Source: an uncultured Shinella sp.
GTDB taxonomy: Bacteria > Pseudomonadota > Alphaproteobacteria > Rhizobiales > Rhizobiaceae
Length of the DNA stretch: 28,511 bases
Assembly (NCBI RefSeq): GCF_946479415.1
Contig: NZ_CAMLFY010000051.1
Span: 1-28,511, forward strand
Direction: 5' to 3'
Positions 1 through 7,544 of this stretch are shown in pieces. A program made the position numbers and the translations under genes. The notes under the pieces were generated by a model. It did not search any database and was not told where the DNA came from. It saw only the letters and a list, made by a program, of their open reading frames with translations. Each line of letters opens with the position of its first letter. Positions within the stretch are counted from its first letter, which is position 1.

Positions 1-1
1 T

Positions 2-1159
2 ATCCGTGAGGGCGGCGGCTCGGGCGCGACCGCAACAGCCGTGCTGACCGACAACGAAATCACGGGTTTCACGATCACGAACGGCGGAAGCGGCTACACG
101 TCCACACCGATCATTTCCCGAATCGATCCCGTACAAGCACACGACGGCGGCTGGCGCGGCATCATCATCGTGAACAACCGCTTCCATACTCTCAATTATT
201 CGGCGATTGCCAATATCGGCCCGAACCGCCACCTTTTGAAAGGGCTTGTCGCAACCGACAATCTTCTCGATATCGGCCGCCGTCTGTACTACGGCCACCT
301 GGGCACCGGCGCCCTGATCGACGGCGGCGTGGTTCAGGAAACCCGAACGGAAATCCTGGAACTGACGGGCGGCTCCAACTTCGTCGTTTCGAATATTACC
401 GGCGGTGGTACCGGACCGAATGAAGAGCTCACACCGGCAAACCTTGTCAAACTGAGCGGCGTCTTCCGCGGCGGGCGTTTCTCCAATTTCGCCTTGGCAA
501 ACAGCGAAGGCGATGCGGTTACTGCGGCTGCGAGTTCGCAATTGCTGGGCATCGCCTTCGACGGCTTCACATTCGATGGGATCGGTTTTGTTACCCCTTC
601 CAGCAAATCGTGCTTCGATTTCGATAGCGCCAACAGCGATATCGAAATTCTCGATGCGAAGCTCATTGCAACGGCAAACCGCGAATCTTTTGTCCGGAAC
701 AAACAGGCAACGAACACGATCAAACTCGTGAATCCAACCCGTGTCGGCGCAAACACCACGCCCTACTTCAGCGGCAGCGCCGCATCCGCGGAAAACTGCT
801 TTGTCGACCGGGCCCGCAGCTACGCGCCGACATTCACATATAACAGCAATGTGGCAAGCGCCACGGCGTCGGCAATGGACTGGGTCCCCGTCGGCGACAA
901 CATGTTTCATGTGTCGGGACGCGTCATCGCCCAAGCATCCGCAGCCGGCTCCGCCGTGCTTGAAATTTCACTTCCGAGGGCCTCCAACTTCACCGATCAG
1001 AACCAGGCATCAGGCTCGTTCATATGCGCCACAACCGGCAAAAATGTCGCCGGCGCGGTACTCGCGAGCACAGCCAATGACCGCTTCGAAGTCCGGTGGA
1101 CCGCTCCGGACACGACGTCCGCGAGCTTCAGTTTCTCGGCCATCTATCGCGTCGTCTAA
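2..1159 (+). CDS. Beta-helix, phage tail-spike-like protein, 5' end missing
   Basis: The frame is open from the first bases of the window, so the start lies upstream and only about 385 C-terminal residues are seen. The visible N-terminal part has the GGGSGATATA ... ITNGGSGYTSTP pattern, a glycine-rich repeat common in phage tail fibres and right-handed beta-helix proteins. The middle is rich in short G/N/F-containing strands (for example GGRFSNFALANSEGDAV and IAFDGFTFDGIGF) as in beta-helix rungs. The last 120 residues (from about SYAPTFTYNS to FSAIYRVV) look like a compact all-beta C-terminal domain. There are no catalytic residues I can name. It could be a prophage tail spike or a chromosomal surface or polysaccharide-associated protein; no other phage gene is visible because the window begins here. 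The next gene is convergent. Confidence 0.7.
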   Translation: MREGGGSGATATAVLTDNEITGFTITNGGSGYTSTPIISRIDPVQAHDGGWRGIIIVNNRFHTLNYSAIANIGPNRHLLKGLVATDNLLDIGRRLYYGHLGTGALIDGGVVQETRTEILELTGGSNFVVSNITGGGTGPNEELTPANLVKLSGVFRGGRFSNFALANSEGDAVTAAASSQLLGIAFDGFTFDGIGFVTPSSKSCFDFDSANSDIEILDAKLIATANRESFVRNKQATNTIKLVNPTRVGANTTPYFSGSAASAENCFVDRARSYAPTFTYNSNVASATASAMDWVPVGDNMFHVSGRVIAQASAAGSAVLEISLPRASNFTDQNQASGSFICATTGKNVAGAVLASTANDRFEVRWTAPDTTSASFSFSAIYRVV

Positions 1160-1181
1160 TTCGTAAACCCGCGACACTTCG

Positions 1182-1208
1182 GCTCGTCGCACCTTTCGTG
1201 CGGCGAGC
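1182..1208. terminator. Hairpin between convergent genes
   Basis: GCTCGTCGCAC and GTGCGGCGAGC form an 11-bp stem (one G-T wobble) with a 5-base loop, 22 bases after the stop of the tail-like gene and 39 bases beyond the stop of the convergent mntH. No T-run follows on either strand, so it is a weak or non-canonical terminator. Confidence 0.45.
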
Positions 1209-1246
1209 TGCCCAAATTCACAGTCACACCTCCGTCAGCGCGCTTC

Positions 1247-2572
1247 CTAAGGCAAAAAGTCGACCAGCATCTTGACGTTCAACGCGGCGATGATGCCGGC
1301 GATCAGGAAGGCGAAGGTGCTCAGCCAGCGCGCGGCGACCATTTCCCCCATCTTCCGGCGATCCGCCGTGAACATCACCAGCGGAAACACGGCAAAGGAC
1401 AGTTGCAGGCTCAGCACGACCTGGGTGAGGATGAGAAGCCGTGCCGTGCCGCTATCGCCATAGGCAATCGTCACGCCGGCCGCCGGGATGATCGCGATGC
1501 CGCGCGTGATCAGCCGGCGCAGCCAGGGCGCAAGGCGGATATGCAGGAAGCCCTCCATGACGATCTGGCCGGCAAGTGTGGCCGTGACCGTCGAATTGAG
1601 GCCGCAACACAGAAGCGCGATGCCGAAAAGCGTGGGGGCGATCGCCATGCCGAGCAGCGGCGCCAGAAGACTATGCGCCTCGCCGAGTTCGGCGACCTCA
1701 GTCCTGCCCGTCGTATGGAACGCCGCGGCGGCGAGAATCAGGATCGACGCATTCACCAGCAGCGCGAACATCAGGGCGACCGTGGAATCGATCGTCGCGA
1801 ATTTGAGCGCTTCACGCTTCTCGGGAAGGGTCTCCCCATAGGCCCGCGTCTGGACGATGCCTGAATGGAGGTAGAGATTGTGCGGCATGACGGTCGCGCC
1901 GAGAATCCCGAGCGCCAGATAGAGCATCTCCGGATTGGTGACGATTTCCGTTGTCGGCGCAAAACCGCGAATGACATCGCCCCAATTCGGATCCGCAAGG
2001 GCGATCTGCGCGGCAAAGCAGATTGCAATGACGCCGAGCAGGCCGATGACGAAGGCCTCCAGCCAGCGAAAACCGAGGCGCTGGAGGTAGAGGATCAGGA
2101 AGACGTCGAGGGCCGTGATGATGACGCCGAGCTCCAGCGGGATGCCGAAGATGAGGTTCAGGCCGATGGCCGTGCCGATGACCTCGGCAATGTCGGTCGC
2201 GATGATCGCGATTTCCGCAAGCAGCCAGAGCGTTATTGCAACAGGGCGCGGAAACGCGTCCCGACAGGCCTGGGCAAGATCGCGACCCGTGGCGATGGCC
2301 AGACGCGCGCAGAGCGACTGCAGGACGATCGCCATGATGTTGGACACCAGCGCGACCACCAGCAGCGTGTAGCCGAAGCGGGAGCCGCCTGCGAGCGACG
2401 TTGCCCAGTTGCCGGGATCCATATAGCCGACGGCCACGAGATAGCCGGGACCGAAGAATGCCAATGCACGCCGGAATGTGGAAGCATCCTTCCTGATGGC
2501 AATGGATCGGTGAACATCGGACAGGGACACCTCGCCGCCCGCATGTATCCAGCCTTCCCGACGAACATCCAT
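1247..2572 (-). CDS. mntH: NRAMP-family divalent metal (Mn2+/Fe2+) transporter MntH
   Basis: Proton-coupled importer of Mn2+ (and possibly Fe2+) in the inner membrane. The 441-residue protein is the usual NRAMP length and has about 11 hydrophobic segments. The family signature DPGN lies at residues 52-55 in transmembrane segment 1, and the second metal-binding motif MPHNLYLHS is in the expected segment 6. A longer frame begins at 2617, but those extra codons fall inside a hairpin and lack a Shine-Dalgarno sequence. ATG at 2572 is preceded closely by GGCGGAG and gives the normal soluble N-terminus, so I chose it. The gene stands alone, with a Mur/Fur-like palindrome and a 21-bp inverted repeat just upstream that suggest metal-dependent control. 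Family assignment is firm; substrate preference for Mn is inferred from the family and the operator. Confidence 0.93.
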   Translation of the reverse strand: MDVRREGWIHAGGEVSLSDVHRSIAIRKDASTFRRALAFFGPGYLVAVGYMDPGNWATSLAGGSRFGYTLLVVALVSNIMAIVLQSLCARLAIATGRDLAQACRDAFPRPVAITLWLLAEIAIIATDIAEVIGTAIGLNLIFGIPLELGVIITALDVFLILYLQRLGFRWLEAFVIGLLGVIAICFAAQIALADPNWGDVIRGFAPTTEIVTNPEMLYLALGILGATVMPHNLYLHSGIVQTRAYGETLPEKREALKFATIDSTVALMFALLVNASILILAAAAFHTTGRTEVAELGEAHSLLAPLLGMAIAPTLFGIALLCCGLNSTVTATLAGQIVMEGFLHIRLAPWLRRLITRGIAIIPAAGVTIAYGDSGTARLLILTQVVLSLQLSFAVFPLVMFTADRRKMGEMVAARWLSTFAFLIAGIIAALNVKMLVDFLP

Positions 2573-2575
2573 GGC

Positions 2576-2630
2576 TCCGCCATCTTTTATGCGAATGCTA
2601 TTGCAAATGATTCGCATAAAAGATGGCGGA
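2576..2630. promoter_or_regulatory. 21-bp perfect inverted repeat over the mntH ribosome-binding site
   Basis: The arms 2576-2596 and 2610-2630 are perfect reverse complements over 21 bp, separated by 13 bases (GCTATTGCAAATG). On the mntH strand the 3' arm ends in GGCGGA, the likely Shine-Dalgarno sequence, four bases before the ATG at 2572. A transcript containing both arms would fold the start region into a very stable hairpin. No T-run follows, so it is not a standard terminator. It may act as an RNA switch, as a DNA operator, or both. Confidence 0.8.
2602..2616. promoter_or_regulatory. Candidate Mur/Fur-family operator of mntH
   Basis: TGCAAATGATTCGCA is a 15-bp near-palindrome (one mismatched pair around a central G). 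It has the TGC-N9-GCA form of the Fur-family Mur sites that control manganese transporters in rhizobia. It overlaps the loop and right arm of the longer inverted repeat. The match to Mur is from memory of the general pattern, not from a matrix search. Confidence 0.5.
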
Positions 2631-2868
2631 ATTCAAGAACGCTTCGAGGACTTGCGGTACAGCTGCGCGCAGGCGCATCTCATGCAACCGCATAAGGAAA
2701 AGATCGGGTTTATTTGAAGGTTTCAGACCACGCGCGGATGATGCATATCGATCATCCGCAGGCGCTATCCACACGCCTGTATGGCGCTGAGGAAACCAAA
2801 AATGAAAGTATAAAACTTCCGTTTTCTGTAGAATGCGGGTTGGTAGAAAACCGCTAAGGTGTTGTATT
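2631..2868. other. Intergenic stretch without a recognisable gene
   Basis: About 240 bases between the mntH operator and the 3' end of tRNA-Lys. It should contain the mntH promoter on the minus strand, but I cannot pick a convincing -35/-10 pair. A minus-strand open frame across it begins within the tRNA and has no ribosome-binding site. Confidence 0.5.
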
Positions 2869-2944
<76 letters not shown>

Positions 2945-3061
2945 ACTTGACCGCTCCAGCGGTCTGACGGGGGCTATAAAGACCTTCGTGGACCTTGTCT
3001 ATACCGACGCTTGAAAAAAATGCGTCTGCGCAAAAATTTCTTCCGCAGCGCAAAATAAACG

Positions 3062-3979
3062 TCACAAATCCAGCATTCCCGATGCGATGCGGATCGCCTC
3101 GCCGCCGATGCGTGCGCCGGCGATCGCTCCGCCCGACACATCGAGATGCAGGTGGATATGCGAGGGGCGGCCCATTTCGACGCCCTGCTCGATCAGGAAC
3201 GGGTGATGGCCGTCCACCAGCTTGTCGAAGAAATGGATGGCGCCGGACATCGCGGCAACGGCGGCGCCCGTCGCCGGATCTTCGGCAATGCCCATGTCGG
3301 GCGCGAACATGCGCGTATGGAACTTGGCGTGATGATTCACGCCGCCGCGGCAATAGAGATAGGCCGAAGCGAGCCGGCCCTCGGCGAAGGGCGCGCAACG
3401 CTCCCAGAGCGCCGGGTCGAAATCGACAGCGGCGGCAGCCGCCAGATCGTGCACGGGGATCATCACGAAGGCGACGCCGGCACTCCACAGCGACGGCACG
3501 TGATTTTCGAAACCGATCTGGCCGGGCTTCAGGCTGAAGGCGTCGGCAATCGCCTGGCGCTCGAAACTGGCATCGAGGCGCACGGATTTGCGCGGCACGT
3601 CGAATTCGGCAAAGGCGGCTTTCGCGCCGCCCACCTTCACGGCACAGCGCACAGGTCCGACATTCTCTTCGAGAACGCTCACCAGATCGCGCGAGCCTCC
3701 GTCCTTGCTTTCGCCTGCCTCGGCAATGGCGATAGCCGCGCCGACGGTCGGATGACCAGCAAAAGGCAGTTCACGACCGGGCGTGAAGATGCGCAGGCGC
3801 GCCGCATGGGCCGGGTTTTCCGGCGTCTTCACGAAGACCGTTTCGGAGAGATTGAATTCACCGGCGATGCGCTGCATCGCCTCGTCCTCGAGACCATCGG
3901 CATCGAAGACGACGGCCAGCGGATTGCCGGCAAGCCGCGTGTCGGTGAAGACGTCATAGATGGCGTAGCGACGGGACAA
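3062..3979 (-). CDS. PhzF-family isomerase/epimerase-like protein
   Basis: 305 residues, normal for the PhzF (phenazine biosynthesis-like) family of two-domain cytosolic enzymes, which are related in fold to diaminopimelate epimerase. The N-terminus reads YAIYDVFTDTRLAGNPLAVVF, typical of the family. The proposed catalytic glutamate is in NLSETVFV (Glu46), and the hallmark TPGRELPFAGHPTVG lies at about residues 66-80. A second conserved segment, EDPATGAAVAAM, is in the C-terminal half. Outside phenazine producers these proteins are of largely unknown substrate, and no phenazine genes are present here. Neighbours on the same strand are the tRNA downstream and, upstream, an endonuclease-like gene 82 bases away. 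Family call is firm; the reaction is not known. Confidence 0.9.
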   Translation of the reverse strand: MSRRYAIYDVFTDTRLAGNPLAVVFDADGLEDEAMQRIAGEFNLSETVFVKTPENPAHAARLRIFTPGRELPFAGHPTVGAAIAIAEAGESKDGGSRDLVSVLEENVGPVRCAVKVGGAKAAFAEFDVPRKSVRLDASFERQAIADAFSLKPGQIGFENHVPSLWSAGVAFVMIPVHDLAAAAAVDFDPALWERCAPFAEGRLASAYLYCRGGVNHHAKFHTRMFAPDMGIAEDPATGAAVAAMSGAIHFFDKLVDGHHPFLIEQGVEMGRPSHIHLHLDVSGGAIAGARIGGEAIRIASGMLDL

Positions 3980-4061
3980 GGCATTCTCCGCATTCAGTTT
4001 TTACCGCAACACTTTGCCGAAGGTGCCCGAGCGATCCGCCCGGGGCAAGCAGAAATACGCG

Positions 4062-5168
4062 CTATAAATCGAGCTCCATGACAATGGGGCAATGGTCCGA
4101 CGCTTTCGGCCGGTCCCAGCCGACACGCGGATAACGTTCCACCTCCTGCCCCGGCGGGAAGATGGTGCGGAAGGGCTGGCCGGCGCGGATGATCTCCGGC
4201 ATGCGTTTGGCATTGCGCTCGGCAAGCGAGGGCGACAGCCAGATATAGTCGAGCTGGCAGAGGTGGCGCTCCTCCGGCCCGCGGCTGTGATAGAGCGTCC
4301 AGCGGTCGTCCACCGGCCGACGCAGCATGGGGTTCACGGCAAAACCGTCTTCGCTGAAGACATCCAGCGCGCTTACCGCCTCCTGCTGCGGCACGAATCG
4401 GTAACCGCTGCGCCTGTCGCCCTCGATCGCCAGCTTCTCCTGATAGTCGTTCATATCGCCGCAAATGGCGAAGGCCTTGTCGGCCGTATGGCCCTTGCCG
4501 AAGCGATCCTCGATGAGGCGCCGGACGGCAAGTGTCTCGGCGCGGCGCACGGGCATGGTCGATTGCCGGCCATCCAAGCCTTCCCGGCCCGGCCCCATCG
4601 ATTTGAAATGCACGACATAGAGCGTCAGCGGCCGCCCGCCGATGCGCAGGTCCATTTCCAGGCAGTCGCGCTTGAAGATCCGGTCGTCCGGCTTGGCGCC
4701 CTGCCCGAGATCCGGCGTGTAGAGATCGAAATCGCGGTAGGTGACGCCGGCGTGGCTGCGGATATCGACGCATTCGATCTTCTGGCCGTCGCGCGTCTCC
4801 TCGCGCATCAGCACGGACACGTCGATGCCGCGGCTGTCATTGCCTTCGATGAGATATTTCTGGCGGTAGCCATTGCCGACCATGCGGAAGAGATAGCCGT
4901 ATTCGAAGGCCTGCAGGGCGGCCATGTTGTCGGTCTCCTGCAGGCAGAGAATGTCGGCATCGGCATCCGCGATGGCGAGCGCCGAATGCTGGCGCGTGTC
5001 ATCGGTATGCGCGACGGTGCGCGCCTCCTCCAGCCGCTGATATTCCGCCTCGTTTCGAATATCGAAGAGCCGCAGCACGCGGTCCTGCCGGACCTGATTG
5101 CGGAACCCCGTGAAATCGAAGCGGGTCATGAGATTTTCGATGTTGAAGGTGGCAAGGCGCAGCGACAT
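4062..5168 (-). CDS. Endonuclease/exonuclease/phosphatase family protein
   Basis: 368 residues of the EEP (DNase I-like) superfamily, metal-dependent phosphodiesterases or nucleases. The N-terminus SLRLATFNIENL carries the family Asn-x-Glu motif. LCLQETDN gives the metal-binding Glu, YVVHFKSMG the His region, ICGDMNDYQ the Asp-x-Asn catalytic pair, and the C-terminal WDRPKASDHCPIVMEL the Ser-Asp-His motif. Every key EEP motif is therefore present. The frame can extend to 5225, but that extension reads through a 15-bp tandem repeat (VRPPTVRPPT), so ATG at 5168 is preferred; its upstream Shine-Dalgarno is weak. No signal peptide is evident. The true substrate (DNA, RNA, phospholipid or small phosphate ester) cannot be told from sequence. 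Confidence 0.88.
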   Translation of the reverse strand: MSLRLATFNIENLMTRFDFTGFRNQVRQDRVLRLFDIRNEAEYQRLEEARTVAHTDDTRQHSALAIADADADILCLQETDNMAALQAFEYGYLFRMVGNGYRQKYLIEGNDSRGIDVSVLMREETRDGQKIECVDIRSHAGVTYRDFDLYTPDLGQGAKPDDRIFKRDCLEMDLRIGGRPLTLYVVHFKSMGPGREGLDGRQSTMPVRRAETLAVRRLIEDRFGKGHTADKAFAICGDMNDYQEKLAIEGDRRSGYRFVPQQEAVSALDVFSEDGFAVNPMLRRPVDDRWTLYHSRGPEERHLCQLDYIWLSPSLAERNAKRMPEIIRAGQPFRTIFPPGQEVERYPRVGWDRPKASDHCPIVMELDL

Positions 5169-5183
5169 GAGGCACTTTCGATA

Positions 5184-5213
5184 GGTAGGCGGGCGAACGG
5201 TAGGCGGGCGAAC
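5184..5213. repeat. 15-bp tandem repeat, two copies
   Basis: GGTAGGCGGGCGAAC occurs twice head to tail (5184-5198 and 5199-5213) just upstream of the EEP gene. It lies in the promoter or leader region of that gene and is probably a recent slippage duplication. Confidence 0.85.
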
Positions 5214-5364
5214 GGCAGTCAGCACGACAGCCGGAGTGTAACCGGCTGGCCGGCAATGGAAAGCCTCTTTTACCGGGCGAACGCCGACCCGGAATAAACC
5301 GGCTTGCCACGCCGTCCCCCTCTACGGATGATGGGCATTCCGGTGACGGGCGGAGGGAACGCAC

Positions 5365-6981
5365 ATGGGGATCGTATCCGGCATTTGGCGCATGGTCCTG
5401 ATGGTCTGGCTGGCGCTTTTCGTCCTCGCCGGCCTCCCCGCCCAGGCCGCGGAAAGCTACATCACCGCGCCGGGGGAAGCCGCCCGTGCTGCGGGGCTCG
5501 TCACCGAATCGCTCGGCAAGTCCCCGCAGGTGCACACGCTGCGCATCACCGACAAGGATGTGACCATGCTCGTGCAGGGCGCGGGCGCCAACGATGTCAA
5601 TGAATGGCGGGTACGGCAGGGCACGCGACTGCTCTTCTTCAGCGCCGAAGTGGTGAGCGGCCCCTCCGCACGCCAGGCGCCCTCCATGGTCGATAATCTC
5701 GCAAGCGGCCTCTTCACGCTGGATGGGGTGGCGCTGGACAAGGTGGACACGGTCGCCAGAAACGCCATCGCCTATGCCAAGCTCGAAGGCGAAGCGAGCG
5801 TGCAGTCCATCGAGATCACCAAGCGGGTCTTCCTGCTTCCCTCGCCCTCCTATGGCGATATCCGCTGGTCGATCTATGTCACCTCGCCGCGGGAAAGCGC
5901 CACCGTCTATGCGGATGCCGGCGGCACGATCATCGGCGGCGATCTTTCCAACACCGCGCGTGCCCGCAACATGAATTTCATCAACGATGACGACTGGCCG
6001 AAGGAAGCGGCCCTCGAAAGCCTGATCGGCGTCATCGGCGGCAAACCCGTCATCCGCGATCTCACCGTCTATCCGAAATCCGTGCAGGTGAAGGCCGATC
6101 ACCCCACGACCAAGGGTGCCACGGTCGGCTATTCCTGGGATATTTCGGGCGTCACGCGCTCGCCGATCGCCTCGCCGATGTTCCCCGGCACCGAGCAGGA
6201 GCCGGCGCTGTCGCTTGGCGAGATCGACCTTTCCAAGCTGGGCAAGGTGCGCGATGCCGCGAAGAAGGCCTGGGGCAACGACAAATCGACGCTGAACTAC
6301 ATGATGCTGCGGCTGTTCTCCGACGGTCCCGGCAAGCCGGAGCCGCGCTGGACCGTGCATTTCACCGACTGGACGCAATCGGGCGAGTTGGCGCTGTTCA
6401 CCAACAGCGGCACGGTGGATCTGACCGCTGACGGCACCGTGCGGGCGACCGACCTGCCCGACGCACGCCAGCCCAACCGCAACTGGCTCGATGCCAAGAC
6501 GACGCGCGACGTGTTTGCCGTGGTCAGCGAGCAATTTGGCAAGAATGCCCGGTTCGCCGAATTCAGCGTGTCCAATGATTCCATGCGCATTCTGGCCGAA
6601 GTGCCGGACACGCCGGGCAAGATGCGTGAATACAACGCCAATGACCGGGGGATCACCGCCTCCAGCATGATGATGCCCTGGGATGCGGAGTTTCATCCCG
6701 AGCGGCTGTTCCGCATGGACGACCTTGCCTTCTTCTCCGCGGAAAAACTCAACGAGCTGACCGCCCGCACCTTCACGCGGCTGAAGGTCGGCTCGGACAT
6801 GACGCTCAGCCGCTACACCTTCTCCATCGGCCAGCTGATGTCGCCGGACGGCAGCTTCATGGTGCCCTCGCCCGATGGCAAGGTGACGCTGGAAATCCGC
6901 CTCGAAGGACAGGACGGCTGGAAAGGCGGGCGCGTCACCTATTCCTCGACCGGTGAGGAAATCGATGTGGTAATGCCATAA
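5365..6981 (+). CDS. Exported protein of unknown function, 538 aa
   Basis: I do not recognise this family. The start at 5365 is supported by GGAGGGAA seven bases upstream. Residues 1-30 form a signal peptide (hydrophobic VLMVWLALFVLAGLP followed by AQA-AES), so the mature protein is probably periplasmic or envelope-associated. The rest is soluble and of mixed alpha/beta character, with two similar-looking halves each containing a 'SVQVKADHPTT' or 'SMRILAEVPDTPG' type strand pattern and repeated short K/E-rich helices. There are no cysteine clusters, no membrane segments after the signal and no catalytic motif I can name. It ends six bases before the convergent Lrp gene. Codon use matches its neighbours, so it does not look recently acquired. 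Confidence 0.85.
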   Translation: MGIVSGIWRMVLMVWLALFVLAGLPAQAAESYITAPGEAARAAGLVTESLGKSPQVHTLRITDKDVTMLVQGAGANDVNEWRVRQGTRLLFFSAEVVSGPSARQAPSMVDNLASGLFTLDGVALDKVDTVARNAIAYAKLEGEASVQSIEITKRVFLLPSPSYGDIRWSIYVTSPRESATVYADAGGTIIGGDLSNTARARNMNFINDDDWPKEAALESLIGVIGGKPVIRDLTVYPKSVQVKADHPTTKGATVGYSWDISGVTRSPIASPMFPGTEQEPALSLGEIDLSKLGKVRDAAKKAWGNDKSTLNYMMLRLFSDGPGKPEPRWTVHFTDWTQSGELALFTNSGTVDLTADGTVRATDLPDARQPNRNWLDAKTTRDVFAVVSEQFGKNARFAEFSVSNDSMRILAEVPDTPGKMREYNANDRGITASSMMMPWDAEFHPERLFRMDDLAFFSAEKLNELTARTFTRLKVGSDMTLSRYTFSIGQLMSPDGSFMVPSPDGKVTLEIRLEGQDGWKGGRVTYSSTGEEIDVVMP

Positions 6982-6987
6982 CGTCTG

Positions 6988-7404
6988 TCAAAGCGTCGTC
7001 AGCAGCAGGCTGGTCTCGGATTTCGACACGCCGTCCATGGCGCGGATGCCGCGCAGCACGCGTTCGAACTCCACGAGGTTCTCCGCATGCAGCTCGGCCA
7101 CGAGGTCCCAAGCGCCGTTCGTCGTGTGCAGGGCGCGCACTTCCGGGATGCCGCGCAGCGCTTTCACGGCGGCGAGCGTCTTCTGGCCGGTGATCTCGAT
7201 CATCGTGATGGCGCGCACCGCGTGGGAATCGTCAGCCTCCGTCACCCGCACGGTGAAACCTGAAATGACGCCGTCACGCGTCAGCCGGTCGATGCGGTTC
7301 TGCACCGTGCCGCGCGAGACATTGAGTTCGGCGGCGAGCGCCGAAAGCGATGCACGGCCATCCTTGCGCAGGAGGGCGAGAAGTTTGCGGTCGGTCGTAT
7401 CCAT
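6988..7404 (-). CDS. Lrp/AsnC-family transcriptional regulator
   Basis: 138 residues, slightly short but within the Lrp/AsnC range. The N-terminal winged HTH is clear (TDRKLLALLRKDGRASLSALAAELNVSRGTVQNRIDRLTRDGVI), followed by the C-terminal RAM ligand-binding domain (residues about 65-138, with AVRAITMIEI and GAWDLVAELHAENLVEFERVL). It is divergent from the M20 hydrolase gene at 7545, with a 140-bp shared intergenic region carrying a 12-bp inverted repeat. The usual logic of this family is that it senses an amino acid and controls the neighbouring catabolic gene and itself. Confidence 0.93.
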   Translation of the reverse strand: MDTTDRKLLALLRKDGRASLSALAAELNVSRGTVQNRIDRLTRDGVISGFTVRVTEADDSHAVRAITMIEITGQKTLAAVKALRGIPEVRALHTTNGAWDLVAELHAENLVEFERVLRGIRAMDGVSKSETSLLLTTL

Positions 7405-7437
7405 GGTGTCAACTGCCAGAATGCCAGATTTGAATGA

Positions 7438-7484
7438 CGAAACGGCAATAGAAGGTGCAATTTTTTCAAAAGATTGCCGTTTCG
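7438..7484. promoter_or_regulatory. Inverted repeat, likely Lrp operator
   Basis: CGAAACGGCAAT (7438-7449) and ATTGCCGTTTCG (7473-7484) are perfect 12-bp inverted arms separated by 23 bases that contain an A/T-rich core with TTTTTT. It sits between the divergent Lrp and M20 genes, where a shared operator is expected. Spaced half-sites around a bendable A/T tract fit the multimeric binding of Lrp proteins. Confidence 0.6.
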
Positions 7485-7544
7485 CTTGTCGCCATCCTTG
7501 GATAGCGTTCGTCTCAATGCAACCGCTTTCGACAGGCGCCCTTC

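Noticed and set aside
3062..3979. PhzF as part of a phenazine cluster
   Set aside because: No other phz gene is present; the family is widespread outside phenazine producers.
4999..6696. Long minus-strand open frame (565 codons) opposite the exported-protein gene
   Set aside because: It is antisense to two well-supported genes, is rich in H/R/G residues as expected from the reverse of GC-biased codons, and shows no domain.
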